A stretch of DNA of 64,000 bases from Symsagittifera roscoffensis (lineage: Eukaryota > Xenacoelomorpha > Acoela > Convolutidae). Positions 1-10,494 of this stretch are shown one piece after another (position 1 is the first letter of the stretch; each line of letters begins with the position of its first letter). Both the position numbers and the translations under genes were made by a program. Location: contig NC_087065.1 in the NCBI RefSeq assembly GCF_963678635.1, positions 55,208,397-55,272,396 of the forward strand. Reading direction: 5' to 3'. The notes under the pieces are model-generated. The model searched no databases, had not been told where the DNA came from, and saw nothing but the letters and a program-made list of their open reading frames with translations.

Positions 1-330
1 TAATTCCGAACAGAAAACAAAATTATTTGGCACTTTTATGCTTATGAGGGAGAAAACATTCTTTTTTGTAGTTTTGCATTGAGACAGTCAAAATTCTAAT
101 AAAGCGCTATTCTATGTTAGTCCATTTTTGGCTAAATTTTTGTGAAAATCGAGTGCAAAGGATAAATATTACCTGGGGCTGAAACAACTATAATTGATAG
201 CTGTAACGCACTGAGTGAACTGAAGGGGCTTCGTTTGTTGTCTATGCGCGCAAAAGTTGGTTATATAGTTATTGTGATGTAATAATCTGTTTTTTAGAAA
301 CTTTTATCTGATATATTTTATAGGTTACAG
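1..330. repeat. AT-rich direct repeat, copy 1 (partner 2491-2850)
   Basis: This stretch begins TAATTCCGAACAG and matches 2491-2850 along its length with scattered substitutions and small indels. Shared landmarks are GCTTATGAG, GAGACAGTCAAAA, the AAAGCG-CATTCTATGTTAG region and CTTCGTTTGTTGTCTATGCGCGC. The two copies are 2.16 kb apart in the same orientation. No open frame or transposon end is evident, and the window edge may cut this copy. It could be a duplicated host segment or an old unknown element. Confidence 0.7.
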
Positions 331-334
331 AAAG

Positions 335-820
335 GTCTTGTCTCAATACATCTGAAAAAAATTGTTTTCAGCCAATTTTTGAATCTGAGTTTCCAAAATC
401 AATCGCATCTCCACAATCATCAGGTTTACATAGAGAGTAAACTTAAATCAGTTAGTTTCAATCTATTATTTTATTGATAGTAAGCCCTGCTGTCGGTAAG
501 AATCAAATCTCAAGGTTGAATCAGCACTTTCATTGGTAACTTCCTTGCTGCTTCTCGTGTTTTCTTTATCATCCCTTGAATTGACCGACATGTTCATGGC
601 GTTCTTTTTATGAAATCCCGCGAACTGTAAAACTATCAAAGAAGTGTTATTAAAATATTTTTAGTATATCAATAAAGTAAAAATCTGTTCGAAAATGAAC
701 CTTTTGTTTCTAAAAACCGAAACAGTTTTTGCTCAGGCTATTTGATTCTAAGTAATTATTTTCTATGAAAATGTTCTTTGTTTAGTAGGAATTGTTAATG
801 CTTTGTAATTGTTGACATCA
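335..820 (+). repeat. tRNA-bearing repeat unit, copy 1 (leader part)
   Basis: The stretch shares landmarks with 3390-3843, 3955-4583 and 4680-4990: AATACATCTGAAAAAAA, CCAAAATCAATCGCATCTCCAC, TAAGCCCTGCTGTCGGTAAGAATCA and, just before the tRNA, TAGGAATTGTTAATGC. In each unit the tRNA-like sequence lies at the downstream end. No protein-coding potential is visible. Confidence 0.6.
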
Positions 821-892
821 GGTCTCATGGTGTAATGGTTAGCACTTTGGACTTTGAATACAAAAGTCCGAGTTCAAGTTTCGGTGAGACCT
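821..892 (+). tRNA. tRNA-Gln (TTG)-like gene
   Basis: A 72-nt cloverleaf can be drawn. The 7-bp acceptor stem GGTCTCA/TGAGACC is perfectly paired, and a D arm (GTGT..GCAC) follows. The anticodon stem TTGGA/TACAA has one mismatch, and its loop CTTTGAA gives anticodon TTG (Gln). The T arm is CCGAG/TTCGG with a TTCAAGT loop. Internal A and B box positions are present. The nearest T run is about 70 nt downstream (961-966), which is far for a Pol III terminator. The sequence sits in a repeated unit whose other copies are degenerate, so it could be the surviving gene or a slightly damaged tRNA-derived repeat. Confidence 0.7.
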
Positions 893-2065
893 CAATCTGC
901 AGCAGAGTAACGTGCAGTCTGAATGTAATTTGTCAGCGGCTCATGATAAATCTTGATTCCTTTTTTACATCTAAATGATTGTAGATTTTCTACGATTTTG
1001 GACTCTAGTGAAACTTTTGTTTTGCGAATGCTATTCAAGTTAAGGATGTGAACATAAAAGTATTGTTGTCAGTGAGACTTAGTGGACAACAAGTTGATGA
1101 AAACAGCGTTTTGTTTTTTTTGTTTTTAGGCAGAAATAGAAATGTGGTTATTTTTTTGGAAGAATAAACGTGTTTTCCTTGAAAAACCTGCATTCATAAG
1201 GAAAATTTGCTTTAACAGCGTTTTTTGACAGTTTTTGCGTGATGTAGATCAATAAATAATATTGTTTTGATGACAAGTGTTCAAATGTTGTGCTGAGGTT
1301 TGAGCTACTGACTTGATATTTTTCACAGGATTTGAGCAACTAAGTTGACGTACTCTACTGGATCAATTTTTTTCATGCGATGTAAGTTTTTGAAAAACAA
1401 TATAGCATGTTTTTATACTTTTTTCTAGTTCTTCTTTTGGTAGTTTAACCCTTTCGTGTTTGCAAGTTATTTCAAGAAAAAATCTGGTAAAAAATTATTT
1501 GTTGAAGATTTGATTCCATGTAATTGTTTGGCTGACATAGCTGAAAATTGCTGTTTTTGCAAACGAGTTTTCTATGGATAAATTGAATGGCCCAGTTTTC
1601 GTTTTGTACATTTTTTTGCTCGTTTTTGCTTGGATGCTGTGAAAGTTTTTAATATAATTGATCTTAAACAGTGTTTTGATAGATTTGGAAAAAGTTTTCT
1701 AAATTAAACTAACTTTCTAGAATTCATTTTATCATTAGAGCGTGGTATTGATGAAAGATGCAAGACTCAGTTTTTTCTTTCTGTAAAAATTTTATTATTA
1801 AAAACTCTGCGAATAAAAAACTATGAAAAAGCTGTGCAATTAATTGGTTAAAGTTGTTATTGTAATTGGTTAAATTAAGTTCTAGGTGTAAGTCAAACAA
1901 GATACGATTTTTTGGTGTGTACTTAAAAGCTTAAATTTACTATCCTTCCAATGTTGTTAAAATGCGAAAAAAAAAATTACTCAAGGTTTTTCATGTAGGT
2001 TTTGCTTTTGTTTTTGAGGAGTTTTTTAGTTTGGCCGATGACATTTGAATTCATTATTTGATTTT
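893..2065. other. AT-rich stretch, no gene seen
   Basis: Homopolymer-rich AT DNA. A short segment near 940-1000 (TGATAAATCTTGATTCC) matches 4063-4110 and belongs to the old tRNA-bearing unit family. I see no splice-bounded exon, RNA gene or transposon end. Confidence 0.5.
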
Positions 2066-2179
2066 TTATTTAGATTTGCTAGATTTAATTGTTTCATGGT
2101 TCAAAGTACCCAACAAAACTGACTTCAAAACTAATGTCAATTGTAAACTGAAGTAAAATAAAGAAAACAAATCCCCTAC

Positions 2180-2369
2180 CGCCACGAAAAGTTCATTCGC
2201 CGCTGTCTCTATTTTTTGATAGATGGGCTTCCCTTTAAATTTAATGGCATCATCTCGCTTTAATAATTTCCCGAATGGTAGAACTTTATCAGTTTTTTTT
2301 TCAATTGACAGCGGCATGTGTCACACCGGTCCTTGGATTGGTATATCCACCGCAGAATCATGAGTCTAT
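2180..2369 (-). CDS. Possible single coding exon, unidentified
   Basis: On the minus strand a TTTTCAG acceptor (about 2370-2376) precedes an open segment with an in-frame TGA just before ATG at 2317. It codes for about 46 residues starting MPLSIEKKTDK and containing FGKLLKRDDAIKFKGKP, then reaches a GTAGGG donor at 2179. Its composition looks more protein-like than the flanks, and it lies outside the surrounding repeats. Translation past the donor becomes hydrophobic and AT-driven, as in intron. I do not recognise the protein, no partner exon was found, and the donor is weak. Confidence 0.2.
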
Positions 2370-2490
2370 CTGAAAAGAACAAATTGGAAAAAATTGGCGA
2401 GGCTTTGTTTTGAAAATTAGTTTGATATTTCAGAAAAAGAAGTTGCTTTTTTGATTGTTCAATTTTAAATGTTCAATTGTATAGATAATT

Positions 2491-2850
2491 CCTAATTCCG
2501 AACAGTAACCAAAAATAATTGGAACTTTAATGCTTATGAGAGAGAAAACAGGTTTTTCTGTAGTTTTCTGTTAACAAAAACTTTGTTTGCATTGAGACAG
2601 TCAAAAATCTTATAAAGCGCCATTCTATGTTAGTCCAATTTCGGCTAAATTTTTGTGAAAATCGAGAGCAAAGGATAAATATTACCTAGGGTTAAAACAA
2701 CTATAATTAATAGATGTAACGCACTGAATGAACTGGAGCGGCTTCGTTTGTTGTCTATGCGCGCAAAAGATGGTTATTTATTGTGATGTAGTAATCTGTT
2801 TTGTTGAGACTTTTATCTTATATATCTTAGAGGTTACAAGAAAGTTTTGC
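2491..2850. repeat. AT-rich direct repeat, copy 2
   Basis: Same-orientation partner of 1-330. This copy has a short extra stretch near 2560-2580. No coding content. Confidence 0.7.
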
Positions 2851-3320
2851 GCCATGGATGCGCTATGGACGCAACGTTTTATTTTTTAACGATTGATTGT
2901 TTAGAAAGGCTAGTATCAGAACACTTATGAATCATTCAGAGCAACCATCGAGTTGTGTTTAAGAAATGAAATTTTCCTAGAATTTTTGATCGTTTTAAAG
3001 TCTAGAATATTCTAGGATATTTTCTCAAAAAATTTCCGAAACTCTATAAACAAGATGGACCAGATTTAACTTCAATGCTAGACAGTACCTGATTATTTCA
3101 AAACTTTCACTCTGAAACTAAACACATCACCCTTTATACTTAGCAAAACTTTTAACAATCCAGTTCGCGCCATTAAGTTATCTGGAATAATTTTCTAAGA
3201 AAAACTGATTTTTTTGCGAACTGGACTAGTCCGAAATACAAATTTAGTTCAAAGTTTCCTAGCTTGAAATACTGCTTTAAGAAAATTTCGATGTTTCGCA
3301 AACCGATTTGCTCTATGAAA
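2851..3320. other. Intergenic; contains a 10-bp perfect inverted repeat
   Basis: The block around 2870-3110 (GCTATGGACGCAACG, ATGCTAGACAGTACCTG) is an old duplicate of 5297-5520. TCCAGTTCGC at 3159-3168 is exactly complementary to GCGAACTGGA at 3216-3225, leaving a 47-nt loop. No gene is seen. Confidence 0.45.
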
Positions 3321-3389
3321 TTGTTTGAATGGCTTCAAAGAAAAAAATCTTTTCGCTATCCAATTTGCTCGAATCAGTTAACTTGCTCT

Positions 3390-3843
3390 GTGATTTTCAC
3401 TAATAATGAGCCCAACCGTTGGCCAGAATCAACTCATGACGATGAATCTGCTCTTAATCTCTTGGCTTCATTACCGCATCTCCCATATTCATTTTCCTTC
3501 GATTATACTGACGTGTTTAACTAATTGTTTAACTGAAAAATCATTTCTTAAACTATTAATTTCCTTGCCGCGTTTGACATATTTAAAATCCCTTGATTAT
3601 ACTGACGTGTTCAATAAAATGTTTCAAAGCTTAAAATCAGTTTTCCACAACGAGTTTTAGTTTTTTTCAAAAATTGAAATCTGTGCCATAATCTTGAGTT
3701 TTCTCGAAATGAACTCTGGGTTTTTTGGTTACAAAACAGGAAAAATTTTTCCTTGGGCTATTTTTGATATGAATTAATTCTCTTCTATGAAACGATCCCT
3801 TATACAGTAGGAATTCTTACTGCTTTGGTAGTTTTTAGTAACA
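3390..3843 (+). repeat. tRNA-bearing repeat unit, copy 2
   Basis: Contains the shared landmarks CGATTATACTGACGTGTTTAACTA, split here by an internal duplication at 3500 and 3595, then ATCTGTGCCATAATCTTGAG and the pre-tRNA TAGGAATTCTTACTGC. The small open frames here are in AT-rich repeat DNA and are not genes. Confidence 0.6.
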
Positions 3844-3915
3844 GGTCTCATGGTTTAATGATTCGCACTATGGACTCAGAATCCGAAGATGCGAGTTCAA
3901 ATCTCGGTGATAACT
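3844..3915 (+). pseudogene. tRNA-Gln-like pseudogene
   Basis: Aligns end to end with the sequence at 821 but has two acceptor-stem mismatches, a mismatched outer T-stem pair and a weakened anticodon stem. The anticodon loop reads CTCAGAA, so the nominal anticodon is CAG (Leu) on a Gln scaffold, as expected of a decayed copy. Confidence 0.6.
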
Positions 3916-3954
3916 AAAAAGAGATTTCTGAGGTATCAACGTGTTTTTGTCGGC

Positions 3955-4583
3955 TCTTCTTGAAACATAGTTTTTCTTAATACAGCTGAAAAAAAAATGT
4001 TTCTAGACAACTTTTGAAGCTGAGGTTCCAAAATCAATTACATCTCCACGCTCATGCGGCTTATGATAAATCGTGATTCCTTTTGTACATCAAAATGATC
4101 ATTGTCTAAGATATGTGGTTTTACATCAGTTTTTTTGCTCAGTGGGTTTTTGTGATAAAAGCCCTGCTGTAGTCCATAATCATTTCTTGACGATGAATCA
4201 GCTCTTAAACTATTGGTTTCCATGCCGCATCTCTCATATTCATTATCCTTCGATTATACTGACGTGTTTAACTAAATGTTCCAAACTATAGAATCAATTC
4301 TTAAACTATTGGCTACATTGCCGCGTCTGACATATTCAAAATCCCTCGATTTTACCGACGTGTTTAACTAAATGTTTTAAACTATAAAATCAGTTTTCCA
4401 CGATGAGATTTAGTTTATCTCAAAAATTAAAATCTGTGCCATAATCTCGAGTTTTTTTCGAACTGAACTCTAGGCTTTTAGGTTCTACAAAAGGAACAGT
4501 TTTTGCGTAGGCTTTTTGATTTTATGTAAATGTCTGGAATTTAACTGTAGGAAGTGTTACTGCTGTGGTAACTATTACCACCA
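3955..4583 (+). repeat. tRNA-bearing repeat unit, copy 3
   Basis: Carries the ordered landmarks of the unit: AATACAGCTGAAAAAAAAATG, TTCCAAAATCAATTACATCTCC, AAGCCCTGCTGTAG, GATTATACTGACGTG and TGTGCCATAATCTCGAG. It leads into the third tRNA-like sequence 740 bp after the second. Confidence 0.6.
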
Positions 4584-4655
4584 AATCTTATGGTGTATTG
4601 GTAAGCACATTGGACTCTGAATACAAAAATCAGCTTTCAAATTTCGGTGAGACGA
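4584..4655 (+). pseudogene. tRNA-Gln-like pseudogene (CTG loop)
   Basis: Third copy. The acceptor 5' strand has decayed (AATCTTA), while the anticodon loop CTCTGAA retains a Gln anticodon (CTG). The T arm is damaged (TCAGC..TTTCGG). It is a pseudogene of the same family. Confidence 0.55.
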
Positions 4656-4679
4656 GAAAAAATTGCAATATGATTTTGT

Positions 4680-4990
4680 CGGCAGTTCTAGAAACATCAT
4701 AACTTTTTTCCAAGCATCTAAATAAAAAGATTTTATAGACGACTATTGAACCTGAGTCTTCTGAAATCGATTACATCTCCGCGCTCATTAGATTTTCAAA
4801 AATAATAATAAACTTAAATTTTTTTTGTTTTATGATTTTTTTCGTTAGTAAGCCCCACTGTCGATAAGAATCAACTCGTGGCAATGAATCAGCTGTTTGA
4901 ATTTAGGCTTCCCTGCCGACTCTCCTATAATCATGTTCACTTGATCAAACTGACGTGTTCAATTAAACATTTTATCAGTACTTGTAAATT
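4680..4990 (+). repeat. tRNA-bearing repeat unit, copy 4 (truncated)
   Basis: Shows the post-tRNA landmarks (GGCAGTTCTAGAAACATC, CGATTACATCTCCGCGCTCAT, AAGCCCCACTGTCGATAAG, AAACTGACGTGTTCAATTA), but the unit breaks off before another tRNA. Confidence 0.5.
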
Positions 4991-5534
4991 GTATAATGGA
5001 AACTAGATTTTTTATTGAGAGATTTAGTAATTCTAAGAAAAATTTTCGCAAAAATCTAGGTTTTTTCATTTTCAGTTTCGGACATTTGAGCGATTTTTTC
5101 TAATTAATTTGATTTTAAATAAAGCTTTGCTTCTGTAATACCTGAATCAGCACACGATTAAACTGTATTCGTAATAAAATTTGGCGACTCTTCATGACAA
5201 TTGTGATTCTCTTTAGTGCATCTTCCTTGTTTAACTCAACTTAAATTATCTTATTTTATCTTCCTTTATTTTAAAATAAAAGAAAGTTCTAAAACGCTAT
5301 GGACGCAACATGTCAATTTTTTTATCGACCACAACGTTGAAAAAGGCTTAGATCATATTATTTAATCATAATGCCGAGCTACGATCAAGCTCAATGAATA
5401 AGAGGGACGTAGGTGAACGTTTTGAACAAATTTTGAGTCTTTTTAAAGTCTTCAAACAAGTTCTCCCGAATCAAGAACTCAATTCAAGATCAATGTTAGA
5501 CAGTACTTGCCCAAACTTTTTCTACATGTTACGT
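4991..5534. other. AT-rich stretch, no gene seen
   Basis: Only a weak old duplicate of 2870-3110 (5297-5520) can be recognised. No open frame of note, RNA gene or element end. Confidence 0.45.
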
Positions 5535-6062
5535 TGGCAGATTCATTTTATTCTGATTAAACTCAACTAAAATCAGCAACCTCTATGCTAAGAAAAATTA
5601 TTTTTTAGCAAAGCAACTCGCACTATAACAAAAGTTGGAATTTTTCAAAGTTTCATAGCTATAGCTAGAATAGCTTGATTAGAAAAATTAATTTGTTCTT
5701 GAAACTAGTCAGTCTGCAAACTAAGTTAAAATGTTTCATAGTTTCATTGCTCGACTAGCTTGCTTAGAAAAACTTGATCTTTGCGACTAAATTCGCTCTA
5801 TGAAAGAACTTTTCAAACTGTTTCAAAGGTTCAGTACTTGATTAGTTTTCTTAATAAGAAACTAGTCCGTATTATAAGAAACTAGATAACTTAAGAGCCC
5901 AAGAAACAGTCCGATTGGACTCTGAAACTCACGTTGTTCAGATCCAAATTAAATCATTCGCCGCACTGCGTAAAAACAAATCTTCAATTGGAATTGAAAA
6001 CAGATCTGATTTAAAACGTGTAAGTTATCTATATCAATGTCTTACGGATCAGAAAAAGTTTA
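5535..6062 (+). repeat. Block E, copy 1
   Basis: Near-duplicate of 9200-9730, offset about 3.67 kb, same orientation. Identity is highest over the last 170 bases (5890-6060), where a frame containing SETHVVQIQIKSFAALRKNK stays open for about 50 codons in both copies. That part is less AT-rich than its surroundings and could be an exon or element fragment. The first half has three diverged internal motifs (TTCATAG-TT-CATAG type). I do not recognise it. Confidence 0.6.
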
Positions 6063-6077
6063 ACCAATGCAAAAAAA

Positions 6078-6326
6078 ATACCGATTAGTAATGGCATTAA
6101 ACAAATAATTTTTTATAATCAATGGTCAACTGCTTTTCTACAAAAATCAGTTTTTCACGTCGCTTTAAATAATGGAACTCATTGCCAGTAAAATTAAGAA
6201 AATTCGACAACCTTTCATCAACGTTTAGGAAAAAAAGTAAAAAGTTCTACACTAAAATTTTTCAATCTAACTCAAAATGTACGCACACAAATACATGGCG
6301 TGAGTTGCGTTTTCATTCTAAGATTT
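6078..6326 (+). repeat. Block I, copy 1 (linker between L elements)
   Basis: Matches 33205-33481, 34301-34576 and 38485-38706 (landmarks TGCAAAAAAAATACCGA, AATGGAACTCATTGCCAGT, CCTTTCATCAACGTTTAGG, ACATGGCGTGAGTTGCG). It always abuts an L element. The minus strand contains a short open frame (EFHY..RREK..FVEKQL in the other copies) that may be a remnant of an element ORF; no family is recognised. Confidence 0.6.
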
Positions 6327-7016
6327 TGTAACAGTCGTCCGCTAAAGTCACATGTGAGAAAGAGGCCCTCAAACTATTGGCTCCAGGGTCAGGGACACTA
6401 ACTCTTGTGCTTTTGTACCTCATTCTGTCGGGGACAATTCGCTTATCTCAAGACATAGGACTACAAAATCGTGTTACAGCTTAAACGCCACTGCCAAACT
6501 ACCCCCAGTAACAGTCGGCCGCTTATGTCACATATGAGGCTAGGAAGAATAGGCCCTATAACCCTTGGCTCAAGGGTTAGGGACACTAACTCTTCTGCTT
6601 TTGCACCTCATTCTGTCGGAGCCAATTCGGTTCGCTTAAGACATGGGACTACAAAATCGTGTTACATTTTAAGGGCCTTTACCAAAATCCTCCCTCCGCC
6701 CACTCTAAAAATAAGAACGTCCCCATGGCTAGGTCTCTAAATACCTAACACTCTCGCAATAACTCTCGGCGTTCTCTATCAGGACAGCTCTACTCGAATT
6801 GATTGTTTTTATTAGACAAATTGCGAACAGCAATTTGTCTCCAGAATTTTTTTCTGTCCACTTTCCCGCAATCATATTTTGAGTCTTCTGATTTCATTGA
6901 CTTCTCATTTCTGTTGGTGCAATTTATTTGAGCATGACATGACCCAATAAAATTTTTCAAAAATAAACGTTTCCTCCAAAACTAAGAAAAACTTCAGAAT
7001 ATGACCGACTGGCACA
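6327..7016 (+). mobile_element. L element, copy 1
   Basis: Begins TGTAACAGTCG and ends CGACTGGCACA; the end read in reverse (TGTGCCAGTCG) matches the start at 9 of 11 bases, so the copy has short terminal inverted repeats with TG..CA ends. The first module is tandemly doubled (6327 and about 6504, a 178-bp step). A perfect hairpin lies at 6814-6840 (stem AGACAAATTGC, loop GAACA). There is no coding content. The ends could mark a solo-LTR family or a non-autonomous DNA element; no clear target duplication is seen. Confidence 0.6.
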
Positions 7017-7159
7017 TTCGTGAATGTAACCAGTTTATATTACCGATGTTTTAAAGATTGAGTTTTATTTTTTTGTTTATTTTTATTCTTTTTATGTTAA
7101 TAGGTCTTAATCTGATGTTTTGTTCCCGCAGTAATCTCATCACTGTTTAGTTATTTGTA

Positions 7160-8045
7160 TAGTTAATTTTACTCTATACTATTTAAGCAACCTATCTGAA
7201 ATTTAGACCTAATCTCTATCACATTTTACAGTTTTGATCCTAAGACTTTTATACAGTAATTGAAGTCTTCTTTCTTCTTCTTCTATATCAACTTGAAAGT
7301 GCTTGACTTTTTCAGGAGGGTAAACTCTGTTGTTTTTGCTATGAGATTCTTTTTGTTCAATAATTGACCTTTATTGGGAACTGCTGAGTTTTTTGGGATA
7401 TTCTTCCGAGACCAAACAACCATTAAGTTACCTTGATTGCTTCAAGTTGACCGTAGGGGACAAAACCGACATAATTTTATCAGAAAAAATCGTGTTCAAT
7501 TACTAAAGATCAATTTTTTTTTTACTAGTTTTTGATTTTTTAGAGTAATCAGAAGGTCAAAAGTATCATAGTATTCAAGGTTACAGTCAGGAAACCCTTC
7601 ATTGCATTATCCATTCAAAAGCATCGGAAATTTCTAGATGAAGAAAAAATAATGATAAAAAGGAGATGATTAGTGTTTATCTGTGTAAACTTAAACCCGA
7701 TACGGGTTACGTTTCTTGAATAAGAACACGCAACTCGACACGAGAAAGTACTTATTAAAATAAATTGTGTTACGAATGAAGAGTTTCGTCGAAAATAGTT
7801 TTGTCATCTTTCGTGCCAAGTAAGCAAATGGCATTAGCAATCTGTATTGCCAGAGAGATTCTCTGCTTCAGAAAATTACCTGCCCTGGGTTCCTCGGTAC
7901 ACGTGGACAAGTTCTTACAAAGCTTATTTATAAAAAATCTCAGTTCTGTGGCAAGCGGCACCCTGAACTTCAAAAGCAATTGGTTGAAAAAAAAATTCAT
8001 CATGTTATGAAAGATACAAAATAGTGTCTGATGGTGGTTTCTGAT
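7160..8045 (+). repeat. Block R, copy 1 (diverged)
   Basis: Diverged relative of 30040-30810, 35750-36520 and 40350-41085 (CTATACTATTTAAG, TATGAACTTG-type, AACCCGATACGGGTT, GTATTGCCAGAGAG). It follows L copy 1 after about 145 bp, as R follows L elsewhere, and leads directly into a LINE 3' end. A 6-bp-stem palindrome AACCCG-ATA-CGGGTT is at 7694-7708. The small overlapping open frames on both strands here are not convincing genes. Confidence 0.6.
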
Positions 8046-8249
8046 AGTTTACTATATTTTTTTCGAAATGTAAAATAAATTTACTAAGTTTAGATTTGCA
8101 TAATCAACATGTACATCAAATACATCATATTTATCGAAAACAACTCATTGAGTTAGTAACCTAATTGATGACTCAAAACACTAGTTGTAAATTCTTAAGA
8201 GCTCGTCTAGATAAATTCTGAACTGTGTTTGTACATTTTTTGTTCAACC

Positions 8250-8420
8250 GGATACGGGTTATCCTGATCGGCAAACAGTTTTTTGTTCTTTCTTCGACTT
8301 ATGCTTTAAATATATTTTAGTATCGGATACAGATCATCCTGATACGCTTGAGATATCTACTTTCTACTTCTTGGCAATTTTTGTTCAATTAACATTACTT
8401 TTACCGGATACCGGGTATCC
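8250..8420 (-). promoter_or_regulatory. Three periodic hairpins in LINE T 3' UTR (copy 1)
   Basis: Quasi-palindromes start at 8250 (GGATAC-GGGTT-ATCC), 8325 (GGATACAGATCATCC) and 8406 (GGATACCGGGTATCC), spaced 75 and 81 bp. The same three with the same spacing are found in the other T copies. They lie after the ORF2 stop, where non-LTR elements often keep structures read by their own reverse transcriptase; the function here is inferred. Confidence 0.55.
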
Positions 8421-8791
8421 TGGTCTCTTGCTGAAGTCTGATACGTCTTCGGTAGTTTGTATCAAAAGAGCGATTTGTATTTCGTATCTTCCATACTTCC
8501 CATTAAACAAATCTTTGCAAATTGCTTTTCCATGACGGCGATGATTTTGAGTAAGCACCACATTTAACCGCAACAACATACTTAAGCTTTGCAAGGTTTG
8601 CTGATACAAAAATGTCATGCCAATTGTTAATCTGTAATATGTTTGTTGAATTTTGTAGCGAGGGACAACAGAAAATTAGATGTTAGAATGTTTCGCATTC
8701 TAAATTACAAAAGAATCATTTGGGTTCATTCCCAAGAATTAAAAACAACCAAGAATTTTTTTCGCGATCTTTAAAAACAGTGTACGCGAAT

Positions 8792-9067
8792 TTATGAAGA
8801 AAGTTTTTCCCACACACCAAGCATTGAATTTTTCCAGACTTTGCCTGTAAATTTGATTAATTTTTCTTCTGAACAGCGATATCGATTTGCAGCAAAATTA
8901 AAGCGGGAAACCTCAGCTCGATAAAGTCTACAGTTTGGTAAGCAGAAATAAAAAACATTTTGCATTTTTGTCTGCAGTGTTATAATTAATCGGCTGTTTG
9001 CAACAATTAAAAGTGTTGCAAAATCACTCGAATTTATTTCAACTGCGATATTCGTATTTCTCAGCAA
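8792..9067 (-). pseudogene. LINE T ORF2 C-terminal fragment
   Basis: Ninety-one codons align with the region of the near-intact ORF2 (56884-60123) between the reverse transcriptase and the C-terminal zinc motif; shared runs include SRLIITLQTK, FAANRYRCSEE and LIKFTGKVWKNSML. The frame is lost before the CCHC motif. It belongs to the truncated copy and has no independent function. Confidence 0.8.
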
Positions 9068-9199
9068 TTGTTTTGATCTGACCCACGGAAGAAAAGAAAT
9101 CGATAGTTTTAAGATTGAAAAGGATGGGTTGTAGGCATGGTAAGCCTACTCCACCATCTAAAATTGGGTGATTTAAAACTTCTTTCCTTGTATTGGCAG

Positions 9200-9730
9200 A
9201 TTTATTGGCAGATTCATTTTAGTCTAAACAAACTCAATTAAACAACGTCTGTGCTTAGAAAAATCGTTTTTTAGCAAACCAGTTCGCGCTATGACGAAAG
9301 TTGGAATATTTCAAAGTTTCATAGATATAGCTAGAATAGCTTGATTAGAAAAAGTAATTTGTTCTTGAACTTATTCAGTCTGCAAACTAAGTTGAAATGT
9401 TTCATAGTTTCATTGCTTGATCAGCTTGCTTAGAAGAACTTGAGCTTTGCTACTACTAAAGTTGCTCTATGAAAGAACTTTTCAAACTGTTTCAAAGGTT
9501 CAGTACTTGATTAGTTTTCTTAATATGAAACTAGTCCGTACTATAAGAAACTAGATAACTTAAGAGCCCAAGAAACAGTCCGATTGGACTCTGAAACTCA
9601 CGTTGTTCAGATCCAAATTAAATCATTCGCCGCACTGCGTAAAAACAAATCTTCAATTGGAATTGAAAACAGATCTGATTTAAAACGTGTAAGTTATCTA
9701 TATCAATGTCTTACGGATCAGAAAAAATTT
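9200..9730 (+). repeat. Block E, copy 2
   Basis: Second copy of 5535-6062, running directly from the truncated LINE and ending where L copy 2 begins. The last 170 bases are almost identical to copy 1, including the conserved open stretch (MDSETHVVQ start at 9584). The conserved part is the only section of this region with codon-like composition. Confidence 0.6.
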
Positions 9731-9736
9731 TACAAA

Positions 9737-10494
9737 TGTAACAGTCGCCTACTTAAGTCACATATGAGGTTAAAGAAAAATAGGCCCTATAACCATTGGT
9801 TCATGAGTTAGGGACACTATCTCTTGTGCTTTTCTACCTCGAACGGTCGGAGCTATTTGGTTCACTTGCGACTTGAGACTAAAACCCTCGTTACAGCGTA
9901 AAGGCCACTACTAAAATACCCCCACTCTAGAAAATAAGAACGTCCCCATACTTAGGTCTCAAGATACCCAAAATACGCGAACGCCGTTAAAATTAGCGTC
10001 GGAACAGTCCGTACAGTTACTTTTTATTAGAGTTGGATTAACTACATTAACTAGCGACTCAAGCATAAATGGAATTAAATATAACTTGAGAAGTTTTGAA
10101 TTAATGAGTTTTAGCTTGAAAATCAAGTTTTTGAGGCTGGACCATTGGGACACCCCGGTTGTCCAACTTTCCACCGAAGGTTCACTCTGGTCCAATTCTA
10201 ATTAATATCTTCTTCTTTCGCAATCGTTCTGGTTCCTAATTCAGGGTAAGACAGCTCTACTCTAGTGTGATACTATAGCTGGAAATTGCGAATAGCAATT
10301 TCCCGCTGCTTTTTGACTACTTTCCCGCGATGTAGTTCGATTGTTCTGATCTTATTTTTCTGAGATTTTTAGTTGTCACAAGAAAGTTGAGCATGACATG
10401 CCCAATTCGAAATTTTGAAAAATTCCATTTCATCCCAAAATCATGTTTCTCGCGTTTTTCAAGATCAAACTTTCAAATATGACAGACTGGCACT
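9737..10494 (+). mobile_element. L element, copy 2
   Basis: Starts TGTAACAGTCGCC and ends CAGACTGGCACT. It has a single 5' module and the second 3'-half subtype, with the hairpin at 10281-10303 (stem GGAAATTGC, loop GAATA). Its right end is the left border of the 19.5-kb Gypsy-type insertion; block R, which normally follows within about 150 bp, resumes only at 30040. Confidence 0.6.

Larger units (their letters stand above)
8055..9192 (-). mobile_element. LINE family T, copy 1 (5'-truncated)
   Basis: The left border shows the 3' tail sequence shared by all T copies (poly-T, then a GAAATGTAAAATAAATTTAC variant and the CATAATCAACATGTACA motif). It continues through the three-hairpin 3' UTR into the C-terminal part of ORF2 and stops abruptly at about 9192, as for a 5'-truncated insertion. 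The flanks are block R on the left and block E on the right. Typical dead-on-arrival LINE copy. Confidence 0.8.

Noticed and set aside
1-2850. 1-330 and 2491-2850 as LTR pair of a 2.8-kb element
   Set aside because: No TG..CA ends, no target duplication, and no retroelement coding between them; left as a direct repeat.
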